Shown piece by piece: positions 22,255-31,429 of a stretch of 64,000 nucleotides of DNA. The stretch covers positions 42,670,238-42,734,237 of the forward strand of contig JAKTNV010000005.1 of NCBI GenBank assembly GCA_022747635.1, given 5' to 3'. Origin of the DNA: Hetaerina americana (taxonomy: Eukaryota > Arthropoda > Insecta > Odonata > Calopterygidae). The notes beneath the pieces were generated by a model. The model was given only the letters and a program-made list of their open reading frames with translations, was not told where the DNA came from and made no database searches. The first letter of the stretch is position 1. Each line of letters starts with the position of its first letter. The position numbers and the translations under genes are program-made.

Positions 22255-23728
22255 TTATCGTAAAAATCGATTTTTCTGTCAAAAACACCTACCCGGCCTG
22301 TGAGTTAAGGCGCATTATAAGAGGCGTTTTTTCGCTGTAAGGTGACGTTAGCCATACCTCATATTTCCACGCAAAACTTGGCGGCCAAGACAAAAGGAAG
22401 GTTTCCACTTTAAGGCAGTTATTAAATACCACTAAGGTTTACCAAATAGCTTTAAACTTTGGGTATCATTTAAACTTTCTATTCTATATTGATTTTCGAC
22501 CGGACAATCCATATCATTAGTGTTTTTTGTGGTCTAAGAATGAATTACTTTTTAAGAATCAATCAGTAGCATACTTAGTAGCACTTAGTACAAGTTACGA
22601 TTTCAGGTAGGTTAGTTAAAGAATGGAGATCATTGCTGGGATTAATTACCAATACCCAATAACCTGAGTTACCGGAAAATGGAGAAGTCTGCTAAAAAAT
22701 TTGTCCTGAACGAAAATGTATATTCATCTACATCTAAAGGCTGCCTTCAATGCCATTTTCTTAAGAGAAACACTCCATCATTACGATCGTTCTTCCTTCA
22801 TATGGCTGGCATATCGTCTGTCATATATTTATATCCTCACTCTTCTAACCTCAGGGTTATTTTGTTTATGGAGAATAATCCGAAATTCCAGAAATGCCAA
22901 TCGTCTTCTCTGTTTCATAATTATTTCTATGTGCCGAAGATGACCTCTCATCTCAGTTTAGTCTCGCTCGATCCAGATTTTTCCCATCTACCCTCACAAC
23001 CTACCACCACTAATATGTAATAGTGGGTACCACCACCACTAGTAGGTAGTAATCGGAAGGTTAGCGGGAATTTTTTTCATGGTTTATTTCCAGGATTTCC
23101 CTTACAAGATAGGGCATTACTATGCTGCGTTCATTGACTTGAACGTAAGCGCCTCAAACCAGCCAAACACAGCAATTGATTTTCACCAGGGCAGTGTACG
23201 CTTGAGGGTAAATGGGCAACATTCGCGCCCCAAGAGCGACTGTCGACCACTTCACCGCAGTAAGGGGTTCCTTCCTTGTCGTTCATTTTTATTCACGCAC
23301 AGGGTTATTTTGTCACACGCTTGTGATTGTAAGGACTTTTTCCCCAAGTCCTTTGTGTGTTTCAATCTCGAGACAGTTATTGTCAGTATGGTACGCGAGA
23401 GGAGCATAATTTAACCTGAGCTTGGCAAAGTGGCTGTCTGTCTCCTTGTGATGCGAGTGTTGTACCAACATCTTCTCATAAGAGAGCCCTATGTTGGGAC
23501 AAAGAACAAAGGTTTTAAGGTACAGAGGCTTATCCTTAGTTTTTTTCTATGTCATGGTCCTCTTTGGTTACTTTGTAGGCAATCAGACGACCATAACACG
23601 TGTCACAGATACATCCAAGGCAGCAAAACAGTAAACAATGATAAATCATCCCGTAATGCTCGTATTTCTACTATTTTAGATTCTGCATTTTAAACGCATG
23701 AATTGCCAAATAGTAATTCCTAACCAAA
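22255..23728. other. unannotated stretch
   Basis: Overlapping plus-strand ORFs of 75-113 residues at 22679-23020 and 23079-23414 show no domain. I see no clear RNA or repeat. Confidence 0.4.
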
Positions 23729-23740
23729 TATATATATATA

Positions 23741-25070
23741 CTACCTTGATCAAAATGTTCCCGGAATAACCACCGTGTGGCGCTCCCATCGTTCCGATTT
23801 GAGTTCTGATTTTTTTTTTATTGGTACATCTGTTGTTGATATTCCCTTTAAATCTTAGTGTCATAACTTGACATTTGCAAAAGTTACGTAGCCAAGAGTA
23901 CATCTATCTCTGTGTGTGTTGGCGATTTTTTACAATTTCAGAAATGGATTTAAATTTGCAACAACGAACTTGTATTAAATTTTGCGTAAAAAACGGATTT
24001 AGTGGCGCACGGACGTTGGAAATGTTGGAAAAGTGTTTCGGCAACGATTCTCTAAAAAAAACGGTCGTTTACCAGTGGCACGAGCGGTTCAGAAGTGGTC
24101 GTGAGTCAATCGAAGATGATGAACGCAGTGGCAGACCATCGACATCGAAAGTCGGTGAAAAAATTGATAAAGTAAAAGAAATGTTGGTCAATAACCGCAA
24201 ATTAACCATCAGAGAAATAGCGGAGGACTTGAACATTGCCTATGGATCCGCCCAAGACATTGTGGTTAATGATTTGGGTTTCCGTCGTGTAGCAGCAAAG
24301 TTGGTGCCGAAAGACCTCAATTTCATGCAAAAAAGAGACCGTGTTGACGTCGCAAAAGACATGATTTGCGAGGCTGAATCCGATCCCACATTCATCAAAA
24401 GGATCATTACTGGAGACGAGACGTGGGTTTATGAGTACGACACGCAATCCAGACATCAGGCAAGTGAATGGCGTTCACCAAATGAGCCGAGACCAAAAAA
24501 ACCACGTCGTTTTCAGTCAAAAAAGAAGGCAATGCTGACGGTTTTCATGGATTACAACGGTGTAGTGCATCATGAATTTTTGCCAGAAGGCCAGACAGTA
24601 AACAAAGAGTATTATTTGGGCGTTATGAGACGTTTGCGTGAAGCAATTCGCCGAAAGAGACCAGAAATGTGGGCAGAAAACTCGTGGATTTTGCACCATG
24701 ATAACGCACCGTCGCACAGTGCTATCATTATTCGTAATTTTTTGACGAAAAATGCAACAAATACCATCCAACAGCCACCGAATTCACCTGATTTGGCTCC
24801 CTGTGACTTCTTTCTGTTCAATCGAGTTAAAAAACCATTACGGGGAACGCGTTTTAGCAGCCGAGAGGAAGTAATGGAAAAATCGCAGGAAGCACTGATG
24901 GACATACCGAAAACCGAATATAAAAAATGTTTCGAGGATTGGATCAAGCGCTGGCATAAGTGTGTTGCAGTCGATGGGGATTACTTTGAAGGGGACAATA
25001 TAGATTTAGATGAATAAACTTGTATTTTTAATTTTCTGAATAAATTCCGGGAAATTTTTGATCAAGGTAG
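23741..25070 (+). mobile_element. full-length mariner element, copy 1
   Basis: 1330 bp with inverted ends: CTACCTTGATCAAAA at the left and its reverse complement at the right, followed inward by CCCGGAAT/ATTCCGGG. TA flanks both sides, and the insertion lies within a TA-rich tract (23729-23740 and 25071 onward). A near-identical copy in the opposite orientation is at 54374-55705. Confidence 0.96.
23944..25017 (+). CDS. mariner transposase, D,D34D, intact
   Basis: This enzyme cuts and pastes the element at TA sites in the nucleus. The 357 residues from MDLNLQQ fit the family; an in-frame ATG 23 codons upstream (23875) is less likely because the extension is not conserved-looking. A helix-turn-helix covers about residues 5-50, GRPSTS is at 63-68, and a second helix-turn-helix is at about 85-115. 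The catalytic triad is D158 (TGDETW), D253 (HHDNAPSH) and D288 (SPDLAPCD), with exactly 34 residues between the last two. The linker motif is LVPKDL (120-125), where many mariners have WVPHEL. There are no internal stops. The close match to copy 2 implies recent activity. Confidence 0.95.
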   Translation: MDLNLQQRTCIKFCVKNGFSGARTLEMLEKCFGNDSLKKTVVYQWHERFRSGRESIEDDERSGRPSTSKVGEKIDKVKEMLVNNRKLTIREIAEDLNIAYGSAQDIVVNDLGFRRVAAKLVPKDLNFMQKRDRVDVAKDMICEAESDPTFIKRIITGDETWVYEYDTQSRHQASEWRSPNEPRPKKPRRFQSKKKAMLTVFMDYNGVVHHEFLPEGQTVNKEYYLGVMRRLREAIRRKRPEMWAENSWILHHDNAPSHSAIIIRNFLTKNATNTIQQPPNSPDLAPCDFFLFNRVKKPLRGTRFSSREEVMEKSQEALMDIPKTEYKKCFEDWIKRWHKCVAVDGDYFEGDNIDLDE

Positions 25071-25123
25071 TATATATATATATATATACATATATGTATA
25101 TATATATATGTATAGTAAGTACA

Positions 25124-25172
<49 letters not shown>
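25071..25172. repeat. (AT)n microsatellite
   Basis: It continues directly from the mariner TA flank. Confidence 0.95.
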
Positions 25173-25177
<5 letters not shown>

Positions 25178-25295
25178 TATGTACTTAAGAGTCTTACTTG
25201 AAGAAGGTCTCGGAGAATGCCGAAAGCTCAAACAATTTACCGTGTGAATGTCCTTTTAATGTTACTATTTTATTTGTGCTCTATTGTGCCGTCCC

Positions 25296-25300
<5 letters not shown>
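25173..25300 (+). mobile_element. Penelope-like terminus with hammerhead-like motif
   Basis: Positions 25198-25229 read TTGAAGA, stem GGT/GCC with a 10-nt loop, GAAA, then the palindrome AGCT and C. This matches the hammerhead order with a weak stem II and a changed first core. It is followed by CGTGTGAATGTCCTTTTAAT, the box shared with the copies near 11.0, 11.8 and 26.9 kb. (AT)n flanks both sides. Confidence 0.45.

Positions 25301-25362
<62 letters not shown>
25301..25362. repeat. (AT)n microsatellite
   Basis: Abuts the left arm of the tRNA-like array. Confidence 0.95.
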
Positions 25363-25367
<5 letters not shown>

Positions 25368-25463
25368 ACAGATATAAGGAAAAGGGATAGGAACACATAT
25401 AAAGGACGAACACAATAGAGGTGGGGAAGGCGGAATCGAACGGATCACAAGAGTAAAAATATT

Positions 25464-25538
25464 TCCTCAACCGGGACTCGAACACCGGATCTTTCCACTT
25501 GCCGGGCGGATGCTCTTAACCACTTGAGCTATCGAGGA
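25464..25538 (-). repeat. tRNA-like sequence in array, copy 1
   Basis: 75 nt folding as a near-complete cloverleaf. It has a 7-bp acceptor stem (TCCTCGA / TTGAGGA, one G:T), a D arm with A box TAGCTCAAGTGG, and an anticodon stem TCCGC/GTGGA with loop CCGGCAA (anticodon position GGC, alanine). The B box is GTTCGAGTC. Oddities are C instead of U at position 33, two mismatches in the T stem, and one extra nucleotide. A TTTTT run follows within 10 nt, which could stop RNA polymerase III. It is more likely a tRNA-derived repeat head than a working tRNA gene. Confidence 0.75.
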
Positions 25539-25920
25539 TAGTCAATTTACCCTGAGATCCGTGGGTCTAATATGTCGCCAAGCGCCCCGATTCTTTCAGC
25601 CAAGAGATGGCGTCAGGGGGCTGTATCACCCACCAAAGGAGAAATAGACAATACACAAGGAAAGGAAAGGACAGTGGGTTAGAATTCATACAACATCATA
25701 CAGGAAAGGAACAGTGCGTTTCGTGGCACGCATAGCCAGAAGAAAGAGATGAGCCACATTGGCCAAATACACATTCAAACACGAAATCCCGCCAAACGGC
25801 GAATAAATACTCATATATACAGAAACAGATATAAGGAAAAGGGATAGGAACACATATAAAGGACGAACACAATAGAGGTGGGGAAGGCGGAATCGAACGG
25901 ATCACAAGAGTAAAAATATT

Positions 25921-25995
25921 TCCTCAACCGGGACTCGAACACCGGATCTTTCCACTTGCCGGGCGGATGCTCTTAACCACTTGAGCTATCGAGGA
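25921..25995 (-). repeat. tRNA-like sequence in array, copy 2
   Basis: Identical to copy 1, exactly 457 bp further on. Confidence 0.75.
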
Positions 25996-26067
25996 TAGTC
26001 AATTTACCCTGAGATCCGTGGGTCTAATATGTCGCCAAGCGCCCCGATTCTTTCAGCCAAGAGACTA

Positions 26068-26142
26068 TCCTCGATAGCTCAAGTGGTTAAGAGCATCCGC
26101 CCGGCAAGTGGAAAGATCCGGTGTTCGAGTCCCGGTTGAGGA
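26068..26142 (+). repeat. tRNA-like sequence in array, copy 3
   Basis: Same 75 nt on the plus strand, 72 bp after copy 2 and head to head with it. Confidence 0.75.
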
Positions 26143-26524
26143 AATATTTTTACTCTTGTGATCCGTTCGATTCCGCCTTCCCCACCTCTATTGTGTTCGT
26201 CCTTTATATGTGTTCCTATCCCTTTTCCTTATATCTGTTTCTGTATATATGAGTATTTATTCGCCGTTTGGCGGGATTTCGTGTTTGAATGTGTATTTGG
26301 CCAATGTGGCTCATCTCTTTCTTCTGGCTATGCGTGCCACGAAACGCACTGTTCCTTTCCTGTATGATGTTGTATGAATTCTAACCCACTGTCCTTTCCT
26401 TTCCTTGTGTATTGTCTATTTCTCCTTTGGTGGGTGATACAGCCCCCTGACGCCATCTCTTGGCTGAAAGAATCGGGGCGCTTGGCGACATATTAGACCC
26501 ACGGATCTCAGGGTAAATTGACTA

Positions 26525-26599
26525 TCCTCGATAGCTCAAGTGGTTAAGAGCATCCGCCCGGCAAGTGGAAAGATCCGGTGTTCGAGTCCCGGTTGAGGA
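26525..26599 (+). repeat. tRNA-like sequence in array, copy 4
   Basis: Same 75 nt on the plus strand, 457 bp after copy 3. Confidence 0.75.
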
Positions 26600-26749
26600 A
26601 ATATTTTTACTCTTGTGATCCGTTCGATTCCGCCTTCCCCACCTCTATTGTGTTCGTCCTTTATATGTGTTCCTATCCCTTTTCCTTATATCTGTTTCTG
26701 TATATATGAGTATTTATTCGCCGTTTGGCGGGATTTCGTGTTTGAATGT

Positions 26750-26792
26750 ATATATATATATATATATATTTGTATATATATATATTTTTTTT
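26750..26792. repeat. (AT)n tract
   Basis: Joins the tRNA-like array to the hammerhead-like palindrome. Confidence 0.85.
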
Positions 26793-26798
26793 ATAGTA

Positions 26799-27057
26799 CA
26801 ATACACAGTAACACACAATATAGAAACACAAAAAAAGAAGAACACTCACACGTTATTTATTGATATTTCGACGGAAACAATCCATCTTCATCTGAAGATA
26901 TAGAAGTAATGACTTCTAGATATAGAAGTAATCATTACTTCTATATCTTCAGATGAAGACGGATTGTTTCCGTCGAAATATCAAGAAATAACGTGTGAGT
27001 TTTCTTCTTTTTTTTGTGTTTCTATATTTTGTGTTACTGTGTATTGTGCTATTCGGC
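26799..27057. mobile_element. palindromic pair of Penelope-like termini
   Basis: Two arms of about 115-120 bp face each other around a perfect 15-bp palindrome with a 1-nt loop (26919-26949). Each arm has a hammerhead-like core. The right one (26950-26982, +) reads CAGATGA, stem GACGG/CCGTC with a 7-nt loop, GAAA, palindromic ATAT and C. The left one (26894-26862, -) is the same with one G:T pair. CAGATGA replaces the consensus CTGATGA. The shared CGTGTGAGT box follows. The left arm has an extra 24-bp duplication near the centre. Confidence 0.6.
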
Positions 27058-27080
27058 ACGACCGTGTTACGTCTACGAAA

Positions 27081-27081
<1 letters not shown>

Positions 27082-27119
<38 letters not shown>
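27082..27119. repeat. (AT)n tract
   Basis: Separates the hammerhead-like palindrome from the next partial tRNA-unit copy. Confidence 0.9.
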
Positions 27120-27122
<3 letters not shown>

Positions 27123-27168
27123 TCAAACACGAAATCCCGCCAAACGGCGAATAAATACTCATATATAC
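27119..27168 (-). repeat. partial copy of the 457-bp unit
   Basis: Exact reverse complement of 26700-26749. With the hammerhead-like arms in between, 26700-27168 forms a second, larger palindrome. Confidence 0.9.
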
Positions 27169-27203
27169 ATATATATATATATGTATGTATATATATGTAA
27201 TGT

Positions 27204-27255
<52 letters not shown>

Positions 27256-27277
27256 TACATATATATACATACATATA

Positions 27278-27331
<54 letters not shown>

Positions 27332-27334
27332 TTA
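27169..27334. repeat. (AT)n / (TATG)n microsatellite
   Basis: Abuts the 5'-truncated LINE A copy 3. Confidence 0.95.
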
Positions 27335-27336
27335 AA

Positions 27337-27470
27337 AAATGAGGGACCTGATTTAGAGTAGGATACTGGATTTTGTATTTTGTTAGGAGTCACAAAATAT
27401 TTATTTAGTAGCTGTGTCCATCCAAAAACCTACCTTAAGCGGTAGATTACCTTATAATAAATAATATCAG
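27337..27470 (+). mobile_element. LINE family A copy 3, 3' end only
   Basis: Begins at GAGGGACCTGATTTAGAG, equivalent to the last codons in copies 1 and 2. It continues through the 3' UTR and the terminal hairpin (27427-27448) and ends in an AT-rich tail. A severely 5'-truncated copy. Confidence 0.85.
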
Positions 27471-27641
27471 AAAATGTTATCTTTAAACCGAGAAATTTAT
27501 TTATTTACACAATTACGTTGCAATTAGGCAAATTTCCTGGTGGCAACGGTCAGGTTAGGTCAAAGATAACTACTAATAACGAAAATTACATACGAACACA
27601 TAAAAACAGATAAGAGACAAAATATTTTTACATAATGACAT

Positions 27642-27706
27642 TTCCACATCACATACAAACAAACTTCCACATCACATACAAAATGCCGTCCACATCACAT
27701 ACAAAC
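27642..27706. repeat. short minisatellite, three copies
   Basis: TCCACATCACATACAAA occurs three times, starting at about 27643, 27666 and 27689. Confidence 0.85.
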
Positions 27707-27709
27707 AAT

Positions 27710-29430
27710 ATTTTTAAAACTACAATGAAGTTTATTACCCAGTGGCTACTTTACATTTCAAAATAACTATTTCTGTGTCTTGAGGCGGTTCAAAGTACAG
27801 CGAGTTGCGCATGCTTCTCTTTCCCGTGAGATAAACAGTATTTAATCTGATTGCAGTAATAACATTTAAAGACATATATTGATTAAATCATCAGTTTATA
27901 CCCTTTTTATTCCTTTGTGTGATTCATTTTCTATTTCATTCGAAATTCAAGCTGTACACGGGTGTCAGAAATATTATTCTTTGCTAAAAACCAGTTTACA
28001 TGTTTAGGCATCTACATCCTTTTCAGATATAACTGAGAATATAATGATGCCCGGACGACTGTGGAGGAAGATCCTGAAAAACAAAAGTAAACAAAAATTA
28101 TGAATAAAATTAAATAGTTTTTACGAGGCAGGAGTTGGCAAAGATCATGAACCATACAAATGAATTATAATTACAGTTTAAAAGTGCTTGCAATGGTAGG
28201 AATGGAAAAGGTAGAACTTACAATAATTCTACATCATGGAACACCTTTTAATTAAAAACAATTTTTTAGTGAAATGGAAAGACCCTGGGATAGGGAAAAA
28301 ATATTTTCAAAGAGCTAAGCTAAAATGGGTAAATGAATGTATGCCACTATTTTTTTACAGTGTCACTCGGACTCATTTGCTGGTATTAATGCCTGAAAGT
28401 GTATTATTTTATGGATAAATACTTCATAATGGTGTGGAGTGGAATTTTTGAATATCTTCAAGAATATAAATTTGCGATGATTAAAAGCTGTCCTTTATAG
28501 GAAGATCCTCTAAAGTTTTGGGCGAGTTAATGACTATATAAAACAAAATACAAAACAAAGTTATAGATATTTTTCCTATATCGAATGGAATAACACTAAA
28601 ATTATATATGTACCGCCATTATCTCACTATTCTATCGATACATGAAAATATCCAGTGCATTGGGACTTTTTGTGTACACTTGATGATGACTCGGTGAGTA
28701 ATAAATGACTGCAGTTGACGTTTTTTTGATAAAAAGATAGAAGGTGACAAATTGTAATCTAACAACAAATGCTTGTTTGAATCAAGCCGTGAGAGCAAGG
28801 GTGTGGGTAATTTTTTTAAACTTTTATACGTGTTTTCGGCATTTCCCTCGACTGATGGAGTGATGGATAAAAAATCCAATAACCGCGACTTCCGTCCAGT
28901 CCAGCGAGCGGGGGAAAACACGCTTGGAATATTTGCAGAGCTGCAGGAAAGAAAGTTGTTTTCATCGGGTGAATTGCACGGAAATTTTCGAATGAAATAG
29001 CTGAGTGCCGTTATTTCCTTTTGGTGAGACCTCATCTTCAATACATCTCGAGGATTTGAGAACTAACGCTACATGAATCACTTTTTATTTATCGGCAGTA
29101 GCATACCGGTTTAGATTAAGTTTTCAATAGTCCCAGTCACTAAACACTACTGTACTTTTAAGCCCTGGCAAACAAGACACAAAATATTCTTAAGCCTCAG
29201 AGCACATATTACCAAAACTCTTTCATTAATTTTAAATACTTTTTATGTCCTTTAGTTTCATGCAAAATGCTAGTATTTTCCTTCTTCTAACGCTTTTCAC
29301 CGGTATTCTCTCCTCTTTGATCGTCTTCAGCAGACCCTTTCCTCTCAATATCTCCGGCATCCAATAGCCTTACTTTCTTCAGATTCCTCACAAAAATCTA
29401 GGACCTCTTTACTTGCGTTCCTCAAAATTA
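27710..29430. other. unannotated stretch
   Basis: The minus-strand frame 29041-28619 (140 residues) and plus-strand frame 28773-29000 overlap; neither has a domain I recognise. Confidence 0.4.
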
Positions 29431-29439
29431 ATTTTTCCT

Positions 29440-29795
29440 TTCCGTCAAAAATCGATGCACATCACTTTTAGGGATGCCAAGTTCATCAAAAACCATGCAA
29501 ACACATAATCTGCGATCCCTGTCGAACAAAGCCTTCACTCCTGCAAAAATTTCCTCACTTTATGAGGTCCACGGGCATCCTGAACGCTCGGCGTCTTCAA
29601 CATCTGCCCTACCCTCCCTAAACAACTTGTGCAACTCATAAATACCCGATCTACTCATGGCGTTATCACCATTAGCTGCCATGCGCATCTCAAGAGTCTC
29701 TTTCCCGGTTTTGTGCCGTTTCACGCAAAATTTGACAGCGTAGCGCTGTTCCAATAAACGGTTTATGACGGAGCGTAGTAAGGTCATTATTAAAC
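29440..29795 (-). pseudogene. mariner-type transposase N-terminal fragment
   Basis: The minus strand starts near MTLLRSVINRLLEQR and continues KFCVKRHKTGKETLEM, GIYELHKLFREGRADVED and AERSGCPWTS. This is the first helix-turn-helix of a mariner-family transposase. After a stop the frame goes on with RDRRLCVCMVFDELGIPKSD and VHRFLTERK, the second helix-turn-helix. Catalytic motifs are absent. It differs clearly from both mariners above, so it is a third, older lineage. No inverted repeats were found. Confidence 0.7.
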
Positions 29796-29849
29796 CGTTA
29801 TGGAGGTTTTGCAAGCACATGATCTGCACTCCGCAAAAGCTGGAAGTCA

Positions 29850-31420
29850 ACTGTCATCGGCCTCGAGCGCTGAGACTCCACTCCCTCGTATCCAGCTTGG
29901 GAAATCACCGCCCGTCCGTCTATCTGGGAAAAAACAAGTCATACTACTCTTGGGACAGTTCTTATACGTGTATCTTAACATCATATATATTGAAATATAA
30001 GATGAGTTGGCGATATTAATGGCTTCAACGTTGCCAGGAGTCTCAGTGCCTCAAGACGAGTTTTTCGTGTTACTGTTACATTCATATTAGTTACATAAGA
30101 TTTAGTTAAAGTTCAATATTTATTTGAAAAATTTAACCAAGGAAGTCGGTCTTGTTTGATGAATTATTTCATTTTCAAAAAAGATCTAGATTCACAAACC
30201 ATTGTTATGGCGTCTGGATTATTTGAGACCTATTTTGGGAATTACTCACAGAACGGAGAATAAATTACAAACAAAATCTGTTGCATAAAGTGGAAGCAGC
30301 TCTTTTTTGTGACCATGTTGAAAATGTATTATAAGTCCATCTTGTTAAAGTAGTGAGGAATTATGTTAATAGAAATAAGAGTTCAAATTTAGATCCGTTA
30401 GATTTAAGGTTAAATTTTGTATATCACATTTTCCGCGAATGATAAGCGATCGAAATCGCTGCAAACGACCGTAATAGAAAAATTTTGATCCTAATTCTTC
30501 ATTGGGGTAGCAGTTGTATTCTTAAAGATAAATATTTTTCCCTTTGAACCGTAGCGCATTTAAATTATGATAAAAGTATTCTCTTTTTTTTTAAATAGTT
30601 TCACATATTTGGTAGCAACTAACATAAAGCAACCTTTAACTTTGATTATGGATGCCTGTGATGTTAGATCCTCCCCTGTCACACATCCTAGAGGTTGCCA
30701 GAATGGTATCAAGTAGTTTTAGATGTGGAAATGCCTGAGAAAATTTCTTTTTTACCATAAGACTGGAATAAAAAGCCTGAAAATTGAATGACTGAATTTT
30801 TCGGTAAAGAGCCGATGAAAATTTTACTTGAAGCTATTTATCATATATGGAGGCATTGCTTATAATATGAGATGAATTATTTCTAAAAAAATTGAATTTA
30901 AAAATTCGGTGCAATGCAATCGCACTCACTCACAGTTTAATTAAGGTTGAGCTCGCTTATTAAAACCAGTCTACGGGCGATTAGTAGAAGACGATGTGAC
31001 TGCGATCATAAATTTGAAAAATCCTTTAAAAACAATCAGTTGTTGAAAGAGATGATTATATAAAATTTGCAAAAAAAAGTAGGTGTATCATACAAGCAAC
31101 TCGATAATATATTTCTACCCCGTAGTTTCTTTACCCCTGATGGTCACATCACAAATTCTCCCTTTATATCCGATACTCCAGCAATCGCTCCCATGAGCCT
31201 TCTACGGCGACCTGCTTGGTGAAATGTAAATTCAGATGATGAAATAAATCGGTCCACGGAAAAAATCGTCAACGACAGAAAATGGGAGCGGGACCGCCTG
31301 AAAAATGGGTTGGAATTAGTTTACGGCCCTCGAGCAATGATACTCGGAATTCACATTCAGGACTTAGGGCTTCAACGCACGATTTTCGCGGGATATTTTC
31401 TAATTCCCATGTTATATCTT
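29850..31420. other. unannotated stretch
   Basis: Near 30655-30700 the text TCCTCCCCTGTCACACA resembles patches near 42985 and 44120. I see nothing else recognisable. Confidence 0.35.
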
Positions 31421-31429
31421 TTTTCGCTC

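Larger units (their letters stand above)
25363..26749. repeat. palindromic array of a 457-bp tRNA-like unit
   Basis: The unit repeats with a period of exactly 457 bp. Two tandem copies are in minus orientation (from 25363 and 25820) and two in plus orientation (from 26065 and 26522). Segment 25363-25998 is the reverse complement of 26065-26700; the central 66 bp (25999-26064) belong to the minus unit. The right arm continues to 26749, where it turns into (AT)n; a further minus piece lies at 27119-27168. Each unit also contains the short hairpin CGCCGTTTGGCG. I recognise no known family for the body of the unit. Confidence 0.93.

Noticed and set aside
25464..26599. Four functional alanine tRNA genes
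   Set aside because: All have C33, two T-stem mismatches and an extra base, and sit inside an exact 457-bp repeat; a tRNA-derived repeat is more likely.
25363..26700. Simple sequencing fold-back artefact
   Set aside because: A missed-adapter palindrome would normally mirror at one point with no spacer. Here the centre has 66 asymmetric bases and the arms end differently. Assembly error is still not excluded.
25696..26863. Repeated ORFs starting MIRSIPPSPP
   Set aside because: These are identical frames inside the 457-bp unit, some running into (AT)n; no domain, and their repetition comes from the unit.
25363..27168. CRISPR-like array
   Set aside because: The unit is 457 bp, contains no unique spacers, occurs in both orientations, and the genome is eukaryotic.
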